A stretch of 64,000 bases of DNA from Gymnodinialimonas sp. 202GB13-11 (GCF_040932485.1 NZ_JBFRBH010000001.1:2108001-2172000), one strand, 5' to 3'. Shown: positions 17,656 to 26,565, numbered from the stretch's first letter. A program made the numbers and translations. Notes: generated by a model from the sequence alone, not told the origin.

Positions 17656-17671
17656 TTAACGAGAAGTTAAC
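17656..17671 (-). promoter_or_regulatory. CtrA box, perfect match
   Basis: TTAACGAGAAGTTAAC reads as TTAA-N7-TTAA(C), with good matches on both strands. It ends 46 bp before the ATG at 17610. Confidence 0.65.
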
Positions 17672-17717
17672 GCCCACGTCAAACTGCCGCAGTTCGGCAA
17701 TAATTGGCCGATTGATT

Positions 17718-18531
17718 GGTACTGTCAGACTAATTTGAACCAGCCTCAGCTAGGACAGAAGCGCTGCCGCTTATGCGGCGCAAAGGGCGCGCCACTCAAT
17801 TAGAGCGGCGGTGCGGTTCAGTTTGAAAATGGGGCCGACTTTATAAACTATTGGCGGTTGAGGTGGTTGCAGACCGAAGCGTGGACAGAGGCGAATTTCT
17901 GCATACTTCGCATGCGCCGGAACCGCTGCATCGCACGCTATCTTCGTCGGAACGGCAGGTGCGAATTCTCCGCTCGATGGTTTTCACATTGACCTGTCTC
18001 TTGCCGATCCGCACCGCCAAGTTCCTTGAGAGCGGCGCTATAGGAACGAAGCTTGTCGGTTACCAACACTTCAGGTCGACCGTGCTTGCGAATTGCTTTT
18101 CTTAGGAATTTGAGCGCGGCCCTCTTGTCGCGACGCTTCGTGACGTAGCTTTCGAGCACTTCGCCTTCGTGATTTACGGCCCGCCAAAGATCGTGCGTCT
18201 TGCCGCTGATCTGCACAAAAACCTCGTCCAAGTGCCAAAGCCACTTGCTTGATTTCAAGCCCTCGATCCGCCGTTTCTCAATCTCCGACGCAAACATCGG
18301 GCCGAACCTCTGCCACCAATACCGCACCGTTTCATGACAGACATCGATGCCGCGCTCATGGAGCAGATCTTCGACGTTCCAAAGCGACAGAGGAAAACGA
18401 ACGTACATTATCACAGCAAGACGGATGATCTCGGGACTGGTTTTGAAGTATTTGAATAGGGCGCGTTTGGACATCCATGGAGGCTACGAGACCGCCCTGC
18501 CCCGCTCATGCGATGTTCCCCTGACAATACC
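17718..18531 (-). mobile_element. IS6-family insertion sequence
   Basis: About 814 bp, the usual IS6 size, containing one transposase gene. The ends are an imperfect terminal inverted repeat: GGTACTGTCAG at 17718 and the reverse complement of CTGACAATACC at 18521-18531 (GGTATTGTCAG). Flanking 8-mers (GATTGATT and GATGGGGC) share only GAT, so no clear target duplication remains. Confidence 0.7.
17848..18474 (-). pseudogene. IS6-family transposase with a late amber codon
   Basis: DDE transposase of the IS6 family. It shows WHLDEVFVQISG (first Asp), VLVTDKLRSYSAAL (second Asp) and RAENSHLPFRRR (Glu), so the catalytic triad is present in the first 178 residues. A TAG at 17938-17940 falls where relatives have Glu (FRRR-E-RAM). 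The frame then continues in register with the family C-terminus (AMQRFRRMRSMQKFASVHAS) to a TAG at 17848. The loss of about 29 residues probably impairs activity but may not abolish it. This is the second amber-interrupted transposase in the window. Confidence 0.8.
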
Positions 18532-18919
18532 GATGGGGCAAAACAAAAGCTACCGAACTCCAATTTCACTCGAGAAATGCTCTCATGGAACGTGGATTGG
18601 CACGTACCAAACAAACATTCTTTCACGATACACTATTGCGACGAATCCCTTTATCTCATCGGCGCTACTTGTGAAGTCGGCCACTGGTTCGCAGATGCTT
18701 TCGATATTGAATGCTCGAGGGCACCACGACTGGGTCCGAGAGCACCCTTCGCTGTCTCGGTGCAGAAAATCTCGGGAGTCATAGGCCACAGGCAAGAGTT
18801 TACGACCAACCGTCGCGAACGGCCCATTCCCGACCTTGGACGCAGGTTCGGGACGCTGCAGTCGCAGCTCGCTTAACGGACCTCTGTGCAAAGTGCAGCG
18901 AAGGTCCGGTTTCCGCCGA
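18532..18919. other. Spacer between two insertion sequences
   Basis: There is no supported gene. The overlapping frames here on both strands have no motif. The sequence is sandwiched between an IS6 and an IS1182-family element and is probably a remnant of the region they entered. Confidence 0.45.
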
Positions 18920-20450
18920 TTCTGTGGAAAAACAACGTGTTTCTGGCGCAGAAAGCCGCGGTCTGAACGGGGTGCGAGTGCCTTTCTTGTCAGGCTTTTG
19001 GTGTTTGCTGCGGTGCAGGAAAGATCTTGGACAATTTGCGGAGGTTTTGGGCGGTGGCGGCAAGGAGAAATTCGTCATTTGCACCGCATGGCCCGCGTAG
19101 TCGGAGCCGACCTAAGCCAAGAATGCGTTTGAGATGGGCGAAGAGCATCTCGACCTTCTTCCGAAGCTTCATCGAGATGCCGTACTGGCGGGTTTTTGCG
19201 ATGTTGCGGGCGACCTGCCGAGCGTCTTCGTGTTCTTCGCGGGTGATCTTGCGGGCATCGGCCCTGGGGCAGCATTCGGCTTTGGATGGGCAGACCTGGC
19301 AAACATCTTTCAAGGCTCGGTATCGAGCCGTGCCTTTGCCCGTTGGCCCCCTGGTTGGGTCTGAGTAGTTCCGGCGGAATTGTTTCAGGGCGTGGCCCTC
19401 GGGGCAGATGTACTGGTCGTTCTCGGCGTCCCACTCAAAGTCGGCACGCGTCCAAGTTCCATCGTTGCGACCGGACTTATCAAAGACTGGTATGTGCGGC
19501 GCGATTCTGCGATCGACCAGCCAGCCTAGAAGCGGCCCTGTGCCATAGGCCGTGTCCGCGATTAGACGTTCAGGATGCAGGTCGAACTTCGCCTTCACCC
19601 GCTTCAGCATGGTCTTGGTCGATCCAACCTCTGCCTGCCGGATGGAACGCGTCGCCTCGACATCTACGATCACGCCGTGGTCTGTGTCGATCAGGTAGTT
19701 GTCAGAATAGCTGAAGAACGCTGGCCCCTTACGAGCCGCGGTCCACTGGCTCGCCGGGTCGGAATGCGAGGTGAATTTGGGCTGCACCTCGCTGGCGGCA
19801 CCAAATGCGGCCTCGTCCAGCGTGTCGAGATACTCGCGAACTGCGCGAGGCGCATCTGCCGGATCGATGGTCGATACGTCCCACTCTTCCTTCGGTGTCG
19901 AGTTCTGTTTGTTGGCATCCGCCTCGATCAGGCTGGCATCAATCGCCATCCGCTGGCCACTGACCAGCCCTTCTTCGATGCACCTTGCCACCGTCGTCTC
20001 GAACAGATGGCGCAGCAGCTCGCTCTCGCGGAAGCGGCCATGACGGTTCTTGGAAAAGGTGGAATGGTCGGGAACGCGATCGTTCAAATCAAGGCGGCAG
20101 AACCAGCGGTAGGCCAGGTTCAGATGCACCTCTTCACACAGACGCCGCTCGGAACGGATGCCGAAGCAGTAGCCAACCAGCAGCATGCGTATCAGCAGTT
20201 CAGGATCGATCGACGGACGCCCGGTGTGGCTGTAGAAATCCGCGAGGTACGACCTAATGCCGGTCAAATCGACAAAGCGATCAATCGACCGCAACAGGTG
20301 GTCTTGCGGAACATGGTCTTCCAGCGAGAACTCGTAGAACAGCGCCGCCTGCGCTTCCTGCCTCGGTCCCATCATCGCCAATGCCCCCGCTCGTTGAGGC
20401 AATTGAATCAGCGAATTACGTCTCAATCAACGATGAGTTTTTCAACGCAA
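18920..20450 (-). mobile_element. IS1182-family insertion sequence (ends approximate)
   Basis: One long transposase gene is flanked by imperfect inverted-repeat-like ends: TCTGTGGAAAAACAACGT at about 18921 and, from the right, TTGCGTTGAAAAACTCAT at about 20450. The total of about 1.5 kb is normal for the family. Ends were picked by eye and could be off by some bases. Confidence 0.6.
18990..20375 (-). CDS. IS1182-family transposase
   Basis: A 461-residue DDE transposase, intact. The N-terminal DUF772-type part includes HLLRSIDRFVDL, the HTGRPSIDPELLIRMLLVGY block and the RLCEEVHLNLAYRWFCRLDL block. The catalytic core begins at GQRMAIDASLIEADAN (first Asp) and RLIADTAYGTG (second Asp). The Cys-rich loop (CQVCPSKAECCPRAD) and the C-terminal FAHLKRILGLGRLRLRG block are typical. 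The start at MMGPRQE (20375) fits the family; a TTG at 20426 is also open. No stop or frameshift is seen, so the element may be active, unlike the IS3 and IS6 copies nearby. Confidence 0.9.
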   Translation of the reverse strand: MMGPRQEAQAALFYEFSLEDHVPQDHLLRSIDRFVDLTGIRSYLADFYSHTGRPSIDPELLIRMLLVGYCFGIRSERRLCEEVHLNLAYRWFCRLDLNDRVPDHSTFSKNRHGRFRESELLRHLFETTVARCIEEGLVSGQRMAIDASLIEADANKQNSTPKEEWDVSTIDPADAPRAVREYLDTLDEAAFGAASEVQPKFTSHSDPASQWTAARKGPAFFSYSDNYLIDTDHGVIVDVEATRSIRQAEVGSTKTMLKRVKAKFDLHPERLIADTAYGTGPLLGWLVDRRIAPHIPVFDKSGRNDGTWTRADFEWDAENDQYICPEGHALKQFRRNYSDPTRGPTGKGTARYRALKDVCQVCPSKAECCPRADARKITREEHEDARQVARNIAKTRQYGISMKLRKKVEMLFAHLKRILGLGRLRLRGPCGANDEFLLAATAQNLRKLSKIFPAPQQTPKA

Positions 20451-20762
20451 TACGCCCTTCATAAACTTCAGAGATCCGCTAGATGCAATTGAGGGGTACG
20501 CACTGAAGGCTGCCCCGCGTTGCATCGTTACAAGCGCCCATAGCAGATTTGGAGCACATCCAGGTAGCGTCCCGGACTCGGTACAATGTGCTGTTGTTGG
20601 GGGCGATAGTGCGAACAGCGTTGAAATTCCAGAACGCAAATTTGGGTCAGCTCAGTTCAAAGCGAGACCAACCGACGCAAAGAAGGAAGGTGGTCTGCAG
20701 GGTGGATGAAGCAAGATTATTTCATGTTAACTATTTGATCATAAAATACTTTTTTTGTGTTT
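20451..20762. other. Spacer between the IS element and tRNA-Leu
   Basis: About 310 bases with no supported gene. It includes an AT-rich stretch (20710-20760) directly 3' of the tRNA. I looked for a copy of the tRNA 3' end (GGGACTTGAACCCCCAC) elsewhere in the first 20 kb and saw none. Confidence 0.4.
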
Positions 20763-20847
20763 TGGTGCGGGTGGAGGGACTTGAACCCCCACGCCTTGCG
20801 GCGCCAGAACCTAAATCTGGTGCGTCTACCAATTTCGCCACACCCGC
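20763..20847 (-). tRNA. tRNA-Leu (anticodon TAG)
   Basis: On the minus strand: acceptor GCGGGTG paired with CACCCGC, D-arm with TGGTAGACGC, anticodon stem CCAGA-TTTAGGT-TCTGG giving anticodon TAG, a long variable arm (CGCCGCAAGGCG) as expected for class II tRNA-Leu, the T-arm GGGTTCAAGTCCC, discriminator A and an encoded CCA. Total 85 bases. It marks the change from IS-rich to core DNA. Confidence 0.95.
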
Positions 20848-21006
20848 ATCGGCGGTGCGTTTAGCAGGACATGCCGGGCATTGCGAGGCCAAAAAACTCC
20901 TCAGCATTAACCTAAGCGTAACCACCTTTCGCCCAGATTATGCCCGAATCTCACGCGAGGTATCTCCCATCAACGGGCTGCCACCCGAAACCTGAGGGGA
21001 AGACAC

Positions 21007-21618
21007 ATGACCGACACCACGATCCACATCGAAGAAAAAACTCGCCCTATGGGTGAGGATGCCGTAACCTCGCGTTCACATAAACGAGGCACAAAGTGCC
21101 CGAACGAACGAGCAGGTATCAAAATGACAGATGCAACCCCGCGGCCGCAGGCCGGTGTGGGTGGCAAAGCTGGCGCATGTGAAGCTGGTCTTGCCCCCGG
21201 AACGCAGGTCCTGACTTTGGACGGCGCGATCCCCGTAGAATTCCTGAACCCCGGCGACCGCGTGATCACGCGGCGTGGTGTGCGCACTCTGAAAGCGGTG
21301 ATGCGCCACAACTTGCCGGAAGGCACACCGCGCGTCCGCGTGTCGGCCGATGCACTGGGCGGCAAACCGTCCAATGATGTCATCCTGATGCCCGGCCAGC
21401 GCGTGCTGGTGCGTGATTGGCGCGCCAAGACCCTTTGGGGCAAGGACATCGCCGCAGTTCCCGCCGCCCGCCTTGTGGACGGCAACTTTATTCGCACCGA
21501 AACCGGCGGACGGCAGATCATGCTGTCGCTCTACTTCGGCGCACCAGAGATCCTCTATGCTGATGGGTTGGAGCTTGCCTCCGCAGACAAGCCGAAGGTG
21601 GCAGCCTCGGCGAAGTAA
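21007..21618 (+). CDS. Hint (hedgehog/intein) domain protein
   Basis: A 203-residue protein. The first 60 residues are polar and probably unstructured. The rest is a Hint_2 domain: GLAPGTQVLTLDGAIPVEFL, NPGDRVITRRGVRTLKAV, MPGQRVLVRDWRAK and FGAPEILYADGLEL. The usual nucleophile Cys before the PGT block is not obvious (CEAGLAPGT; Cys lies four residues earlier), so self-splicing is doubtful. The start at 21007 has GGGGAAG; an internal ATG at 21124 is possible. Unlike the other Hint protein at 14618, it is GC-rich and core-like. Such domains are often part of roseobacter surface or secreted proteins. Confidence 0.75.
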   Translation: MTDTTIHIEEKTRPMGEDAVTSRSHKRGTKCPNERAGIKMTDATPRPQAGVGGKAGACEAGLAPGTQVLTLDGAIPVEFLNPGDRVITRRGVRTLKAVMRHNLPEGTPRVRVSADALGGKPSNDVILMPGQRVLVRDWRAKTLWGKDIAAVPAARLVDGNFIRTETGGRQIMLSLYFGAPEILYADGLELASADKPKVAASAK

Positions 21619-21751
21619 CCCGGTCAGTCCGCACGGTGTTTGCGTGCGGGTGGCAGTGGCGACGCACAACACGCCACGGAGGAGAGGACGCGAAGTAGCG
21701 TCCGATACCGTGAACAAGGGCGTTGCAGACCGCCCCCCCTCTCACGGATTT

Positions 21752-21779
21752 CAAGCGGCGCCCCGGGACAGGGCGCCGC
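21752..21779. terminator. Hairpin terminator between convergent genes
   Basis: AAGCGGCGCCC-cgggac-AGGGCGCCGCTT forms a strong GC-rich stem. It lies directly after the nnr stop on the minus strand and downstream of the Hint gene on the plus strand, and could serve both. Confidence 0.6.
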
Positions 21780-23396
21780 TTACTTTTTCAGGTCGGCGTC
21801 GATCTCAATCCGGCGCAAGACCTTGGGCAAAAGATCCGGCAAATCCTCGGCAACCAATCCCGGCCCAAAGCTGCGCGCCGCCTCAACATGCAGAAACACA
21901 CCGGCCTGAGCGGCCAAGAAGGGCTCAAACCCACGCGCCAAAAGACCCGTGATGATCCCGGCCAAGACATCCCCCGATCCTGCGGTCGCAAGCCAAGGGG
22001 CCGCGCGCCCGTAAGCGGCAGCATGGACGGCGACCTCACCATCGGGTCCCGCAATCACAGTATCCGCGCCCTTGAACACCACCACACATTGCGCGCGCTC
22101 GGCCGCCTCCCGCGCGGCATCGACCTTAGAATAAGCCGGGCCGTGGGTCGCACGTTCTGCCATCCGGGCCGCCAAATCAGGGAATACCCGGGCGAACTCA
22201 CCGCCATGGGGTGTGATGACACCGACGTCGGCCAGATGAGGGACAATTTCGTCAGGCTGACCAGAAAAATTCGATAGGGCGTCCGCGTCCAGAACCACAG
22301 ACAAGCGCGCCCCTCGGTTCGCTGCAATCTCCAAAGCCGTCTGAACGATCGCGATCTGCGTCTCGCCAATCCCGAAGCCCGGCCCGATGCAAAGGGCATT
22401 GATACGGTCATCTTCGAGTGCTGCGCGTAAGCCGTCCGCATCCCCACATCGCCGCAACATCAGCCCGCTGATTTGCGCCGCGCACTCCATCATCGCGGAC
22501 CCCGGCGCACCCAATGAGACGAGCCCCGCCCCAATGCGCAACGCTCCACGTGCCGCAAGGCGCGCGGCCCCGGTGCGCCCCATGCCCCCTGTCAGAACCA
22601 GCGCGTGCCCGTGGTCGAACTTGTGCGCCTCTAACACACCTTTCAGCAAAGACGGTTCCGCCAACAACGGGTCAGGCAGCCGCGCCAAAGGAATGCCTTG
22701 CGAACGGTCTTTTAGGCCGATGTCTACAACCTCAAGATCTCCACACTGCGCAGGCCCATCGGCAAGGACATGCCCCAGTTTGGGTTGCTGAAACGTGACT
22801 GTCAGATGTGCAGCGATATCCCCGCACCATTGGCTGTCAGTCCAAAGGACCTTTCCGCTATCCGCATCCAGCCCCGACGGCACGTCGACCGCGACGACAT
22901 ATGGGGCAAGTTCGCGGCCATGGCCCCAGAAACCATCCGCGAACAGGTTATGAAACAAGCCCCCAACGCGGTCAGGCGGCGCAAAACCGCGGCTGAGGCC
23001 TGTGCCGAATACTGCGTCGACAATCAGGTCCGCTCCATCGGCCGAGGCCTGTTCGAGCGGGGCAACCTCACCGATATCCTCCCAACGGCGTCGGTTCGCC
23101 ACCGCATCCGGGGGCATGGCGTCGCCCTCTCCCATGCCGAACACGGAAACGTCCCAGTATTGCTGCGCCAGCAGCCGCGCGATGACGTATCCATCCCCTC
23201 CATTATTGCCCGGCCCGCACAAAACCACTGCGCGACGCGGGCCGTCCCTTAACTCTGGCCACCGCGACAGGACTGCCTGCACCACGCCTGCGCCGGCTTG
23301 TTCCATCATGTCCGGTCCCGTCGCCTCACCGGACGCAATGGCAGCAGTCTCCAAACCGCGCATCTCTGCAGCCGTCAGCAGGCGCATATCAGTCAT
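21780..23396 (-). CDS. nnr: Bifunctional NAD(P)H-hydrate epimerase / ADP-dependent dehydratase
   Basis: Repairs hydrated NAD(P)H. The N-terminal YjeF_N domain (about 1-210) epimerises the S and R hydrates, and the C-terminal carbohydrate-kinase-like domain (about 225-530) dehydrates the S form using ADP. Visible motifs are the CGPGNNGGDGYVIARLL glycine loop of the epimerase, the IVDAVFGTGLSR block, and in the kinase-like part VLTGGMGRTGAARLAARGAL, CIGPGFG and the ATAGSGDVLAGIITGLL ATP/ADP site with its catalytic Asp. At about 538 residues it has normal fused length. An upstream TTG at 23432 is in frame; the ATG at 23396 (MTDMRLLTAAEM) fits the family. It is divergent from glnB. Confidence 0.9.
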   Translation of the reverse strand: MTDMRLLTAAEMRGLETAAIASGEATGPDMMEQAGAGVVQAVLSRWPELRDGPRRAVVLCGPGNNGGDGYVIARLLAQQYWDVSVFGMGEGDAMPPDAVANRRRWEDIGEVAPLEQASADGADLIVDAVFGTGLSRGFAPPDRVGGLFHNLFADGFWGHGRELAPYVVAVDVPSGLDADSGKVLWTDSQWCGDIAAHLTVTFQQPKLGHVLADGPAQCGDLEVVDIGLKDRSQGIPLARLPDPLLAEPSLLKGVLEAHKFDHGHALVLTGGMGRTGAARLAARGALRIGAGLVSLGAPGSAMMECAAQISGLMLRRCGDADGLRAALEDDRINALCIGPGFGIGETQIAIVQTALEIAANRGARLSVVLDADALSNFSGQPDEIVPHLADVGVITPHGGEFARVFPDLAARMAERATHGPAYSKVDAAREAAERAQCVVVFKGADTVIAGPDGEVAVHAAAYGRAAPWLATAGSGDVLAGIITGLLARGFEPFLAAQAGVFLHVEAARSFGPGLVAEDLPDLLPKVLRRIEIDADLKK

Positions 23397-23472
23397 TGAT
23401 TCAGTTTCGCCTATTTTTTGATCGCTTTGCACAATAAGTGACCTGCCACCTCAGATTCCGCCCAAAGATTGA

Positions 23473-23892
<420 letters not shown>

Positions 23893-23948
23893 TCCAAACT
23901 ACGAAACACCCCCGACCGGGGCCTATTTGAACCAAAGGGAAGGTCAGA

Positions 23949-25355
23949 ATGAGCACAGCAGACTTCTTGAAAATGGTGAAGGACGAGGACGCGGAATACG
24001 TCGATATCCGGTTCACCGATCCGCGCGGCAAGCTGCAGCACGTCACCGTGATGTCGGATCAGGTCGATGAGGACTTCCTTGAGGAAGGCTTCATGTTTGA
24101 CGGCTCGTCCATCGCCGGTTGGAAAGGCATTGAAGCCTCCGACATGAAGCTGATGCCCGACACCGACAGCGCCTATGTCGATCCGTTCTACGCGGAAAAG
24201 ACCATCTGCCTGCACTGCTCCATCGTTGAGCCGGACACCGGCGAAAGCTATGAGCGTGACCCGCGCGGCACCGCCGAGAAGGCCGAAGCCTATCTGAAGT
24301 CCTCGGGCATCGGCGACGTGTTCTATTGCGGCCCCGAAGCCGAATTCTTCGTCTTCGACGATGTCCGCATGTCGGTTGAGATCAACAAGGTCTCCTACGA
24401 GGTCGACGCCCAGGACGCGTCCTGGAACGGCGACACCGAGTACGAGATGGGCAACATGGGCCACCGTCCCGGCGTTAAGGGCGGCTACTTCCCGGTGAAC
24501 CCAATCGATGCGGGCCAGGACCTGCGTTCTGAGATGCTCTCGACGATGAAGCGCATCGGCATGAAGGTTGATAAGCACCACCACGAAGTGGCGAGCTGCC
24601 AGCACGAGCTTGGCCTGATCTTCGATAGCCTGACAAAGCAGGCCGACGAGCTTCAGAAGTACAAGTACATCATCCACAACGTGGCCCACGCCTATGGCAA
24701 GTCGGCGACGTTCATGCCCAAGCCCATCGCGGGCGACAACGGCACGGGCATGCACGTGAACATGTCGATCTGGAAGGACGGCAAGCCGCTCTTCGCAGGC
24801 GACAAATACGCGGATCTGTCGGATGAGGCATTGTGGTTCATCGGCGGCATCCTGAAGCACGCCAAGGCGCTGAACGCATTCACGAACCCCTCGACCAACT
24901 CCTACAAGCGTCTGATCCCGGGTTTTGAGGCCCCCGTTCTGCGCGCTTACTCGGCTCGCAACCGCTCGGGCTGTGTGCGTATTCCGTGGACGGAAAGCCC
25001 GAAGGCCAAGCGCGTGGAGGCTCGCTTCCCCGATCCGGCGGCAAACCCCTACCTCTGCTTCGCGGCCCTGCTGATGGCTGGCCTCGACGGTATCCAGAAC
25101 AAGATCAACCCCGGCGACCCGTCGGACAAGGACCTTTACGATCTTCCGCCGGAAGAGCTGGCTGGTATCCCGACCGTTTGCGCATCGCTTCGCGAAGCAC
25201 TGGACGAGCTGGAAGCCGATCACGAGTTCCTGCTGAAAGGCGACGTGTTCACCCGCGACCAGATCGAAGGCTACTGCGCGCTCAAGTGGGAAGAGGTTTA
25301 TGCCTACGAGCACACGCCGCACCCGATGGAATACAAAATGTACTACAGCTGCTGA
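23949..25355 (+). CDS. glnA: Type I glutamine synthetase
   Basis: Makes glutamine from glutamate, ammonia and ATP; a dodecamer in the cytosol. The 468 residues equal the family length. Visible are the MFDGSSIAGWKGIEASDMKL block, the metal Glu in GPEAEFFVFD, KHHHEVASCQHELG, the ATP loop KPIAGDNGTGMHVNMS, NRSGCVRIPW, and the adenylylation site DKDLYDLPPEE, whose Tyr is modified by GlnE. AAGGGAAGG precedes the ATG. It is cotranscribed with glnB and ends at a strong terminator. Confidence 0.97.
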   Translation: MSTADFLKMVKDEDAEYVDIRFTDPRGKLQHVTVMSDQVDEDFLEEGFMFDGSSIAGWKGIEASDMKLMPDTDSAYVDPFYAEKTICLHCSIVEPDTGESYERDPRGTAEKAEAYLKSSGIGDVFYCGPEAEFFVFDDVRMSVEINKVSYEVDAQDASWNGDTEYEMGNMGHRPGVKGGYFPVNPIDAGQDLRSEMLSTMKRIGMKVDKHHHEVASCQHELGLIFDSLTKQADELQKYKYIIHNVAHAYGKSATFMPKPIAGDNGTGMHVNMSIWKDGKPLFAGDKYADLSDEALWFIGGILKHAKALNAFTNPSTNSYKRLIPGFEAPVLRAYSARNRSGCVRIPWTESPKAKRVEARFPDPAANPYLCFAALLMAGLDGIQNKINPGDPSDKDLYDLPPEELAGIPTVCASLREALDELEADHEFLLKGDVFTRDQIEGYCALKWEEVYAYEHTPHPMEYKMYYSC

Positions 25356-25375
25356 TCAGCCGCTGTCAGAGACAG

Positions 25376-25406
25376 GAAAGGGCGCCCGGCGGGGCGCCCT
25401 TTTTCT
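25376..25406 (+). terminator. Rho-independent terminator of glnBA
   Basis: GGGCGCC-cggc-GGGGCGCCC followed by TTTTTCTT, 20 bases after the glnA stop. Confidence 0.85.
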
Positions 25407-25421
25407 TGCTTTGTTGGCGCC

Positions 25422-25441
25422 GCTGCTCACGCGTGAGCAGC
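25422..25441. repeat. Perfect 20-bp palindrome
   Basis: GCTGCTCACGCGTGAGCAGC is a perfect palindrome between the glnA terminator and the stop of the minus-strand SH3 protein. There is no T-run on either side. It may be the 3' hairpin of the minus-strand transcript or a protein-binding site. Confidence 0.5.
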
Positions 25442-25509
25442 GGGGCTAATCATATGTTTTTTCGAGGTTTTCGAATTCTTGTTAACCAGAAATCAGACGA
25501 TAATCCGCC

Positions 25510-26124
25510 TCAGCACCCCTCGTTGAAGATACCTGCAAGCTGGAGGCCCGGCGCACACAGCAATCCGCCCCATTGATAAGCGTCCTGCCCGTTCTGCAAC
25601 TGCACAGCCCACCATGAATAGCCGTTAAAGAAGATGCCCGTGTCCGTCACCAAAGTGATCGGCTGCCCCTCGAACGTTGAGCCGACATCGGCAAAGTTGG
25701 TTCCCGGTCCACCGCGAAGATTACCGCCGAAAGAAAAGCCTGGAAAAGGCCCGACCTGCGGGTCGTAGCCACCGCCCGCCTGGCTGCCGCCGGGCTCGTC
25801 AATGCTTGTCACCACGCAGTTGAACTGCGCGCCCGAGGCCGTGGTGAGAAAGGCCTGCCCCTGATGTTCGACGAAATCGAGGCCTGTGGAAGGATCAAAG
25901 AACCGCGACCCACTGCCCGAGACGGCGGGGTTCAATACCGCTCGCGTCACTTGCCCGTTGGATTGGTTGCGTGCATCTACGCCAACGACGTCCTCCTCAT
26001 CGAAGTAAGTGGCCGTGAATTCGATGCCGTTTAGCGCACCGCAGGCGTAACTCACGTTCGCAAACGAAACGCTTGGCACACCCGCCGTCATGGCCAAAAC
26101 GACAAAAGCGGTTTTGTATTTCAT
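25510..26124 (-). CDS. Secreted SH3-domain protein
   Basis: A 204-residue exported protein with a signal peptide (MKYKTAFVVLAMTAGVPSVSFA). The middle is a beta-rich domain with a Cys pair. The C-terminal 75 residues are a bacterial SH3 fold: FGGNLRGGPGTNFADVGS, FFNGYSWWAVQL and DAYQWGGLLCAPG. The same module appears twice in the neighbour at 26566-27543. SH3_3 domains of this kind bind cell-wall or protein ligands in the periplasm. It is the last gene before the convergent glnA. Ligand unknown. Confidence 0.75.
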   Translation of the reverse strand: MKYKTAFVVLAMTAGVPSVSFANVSYACGALNGIEFTATYFDEEDVVGVDARNQSNGQVTRAVLNPAVSGSGSRFFDPSTGLDFVEHQGQAFLTTASGAQFNCVVTSIDEPGGSQAGGGYDPQVGPFPGFSFGGNLRGGPGTNFADVGSTFEGQPITLVTDTGIFFNGYSWWAVQLQNGQDAYQWGGLLCAPGLQLAGIFNEGC

Positions 26125-26182
26125 GCTAATTCCCCAAAGCTGATGGGGGATGATTGCCGCACAAAGATCTCAGCACAAAGAA

Positions 26183-26212
26183 AAAAAGCGCCCCGGCTGG
26201 GGCGCTTGAATG
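26183..26212 (-). terminator. Rho-independent terminator
   Basis: On the minus strand AAGCGCCCC-agcc-GGGGCGCTT is followed by TTTTTTC. It lies just after the small gene 26230-26421. Confidence 0.8.
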
Positions 26213-26229
26213 CACGAGATGTGCGTCGC

Positions 26230-26421
26230 TTACTTTGCCGCGCGTTTGGACGCGAAGGTCGCGCCGTCCTGCTTGCTGGCGATCCGCGCCTGATCGGCTT
26301 TGAAGGCCGCGAGCGCCCGGTCATGGCTGCTGCCCATGGCGATCCGGTTGACGTGGATTTCGGTGCGCGGTGTGTCCACCGACTGGAAAAAGCGCAAAAC
26401 GCTGCTGACGATCCGCTCCAT
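26230..26421 (-). CDS. Small hypothetical protein, 63 residues
   Basis: A basic, helical protein (MERIVSSVLRFFQSVD, then SSHDRALAAFKADQARIASK) with no membrane segment. GAGG lies a few bases before the ATG and a terminator follows the stop, so it looks like a complete single-gene transcript. I do not recognise the family. It lies between the two SH3-domain genes and could be functionally linked, but nothing in the sequence shows it. Confidence 0.6.
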   Translation of the reverse strand: MERIVSSVLRFFQSVDTPRTEIHVNRIAMGSSHDRALAAFKADQARIASKQDGATFASKRAAK

Positions 26422-26565
26422 TACTCTGCCTCATGATCTGTTTTTATTGATCTTGAGCCAGAGTTGGCGGCGAAATGTGGCGAAATCTGGGCAGAATGTG
26501 ACGCGGGTCAGCAGAGGGCCGCGACCTGTGGCTTCAATACCACCGGCGCGCGGTCCAGACTCTGT

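Noticed and set aside
18836-19132. Plus-strand open frames inside and beside the IS1182 element
   Set aside because: They are antisense to the transposase or in spacer DNA, with no motif.
20451-20762. Possible attachment-site copy near tRNA-Leu
   Set aside because: No second copy of the tRNA 3' end was found in the window.
24692-24898. Minus-strand frames in glnA, and the long 23889-25322 minus frame
   Set aside because: Antisense shadows of a highly conserved gene; GC-rich codon bias keeps them open.
23949-25355. Riboswitch or leader RNA before glnB or glnA
   Set aside because: The gaps are short and no known leader motif could be seen.
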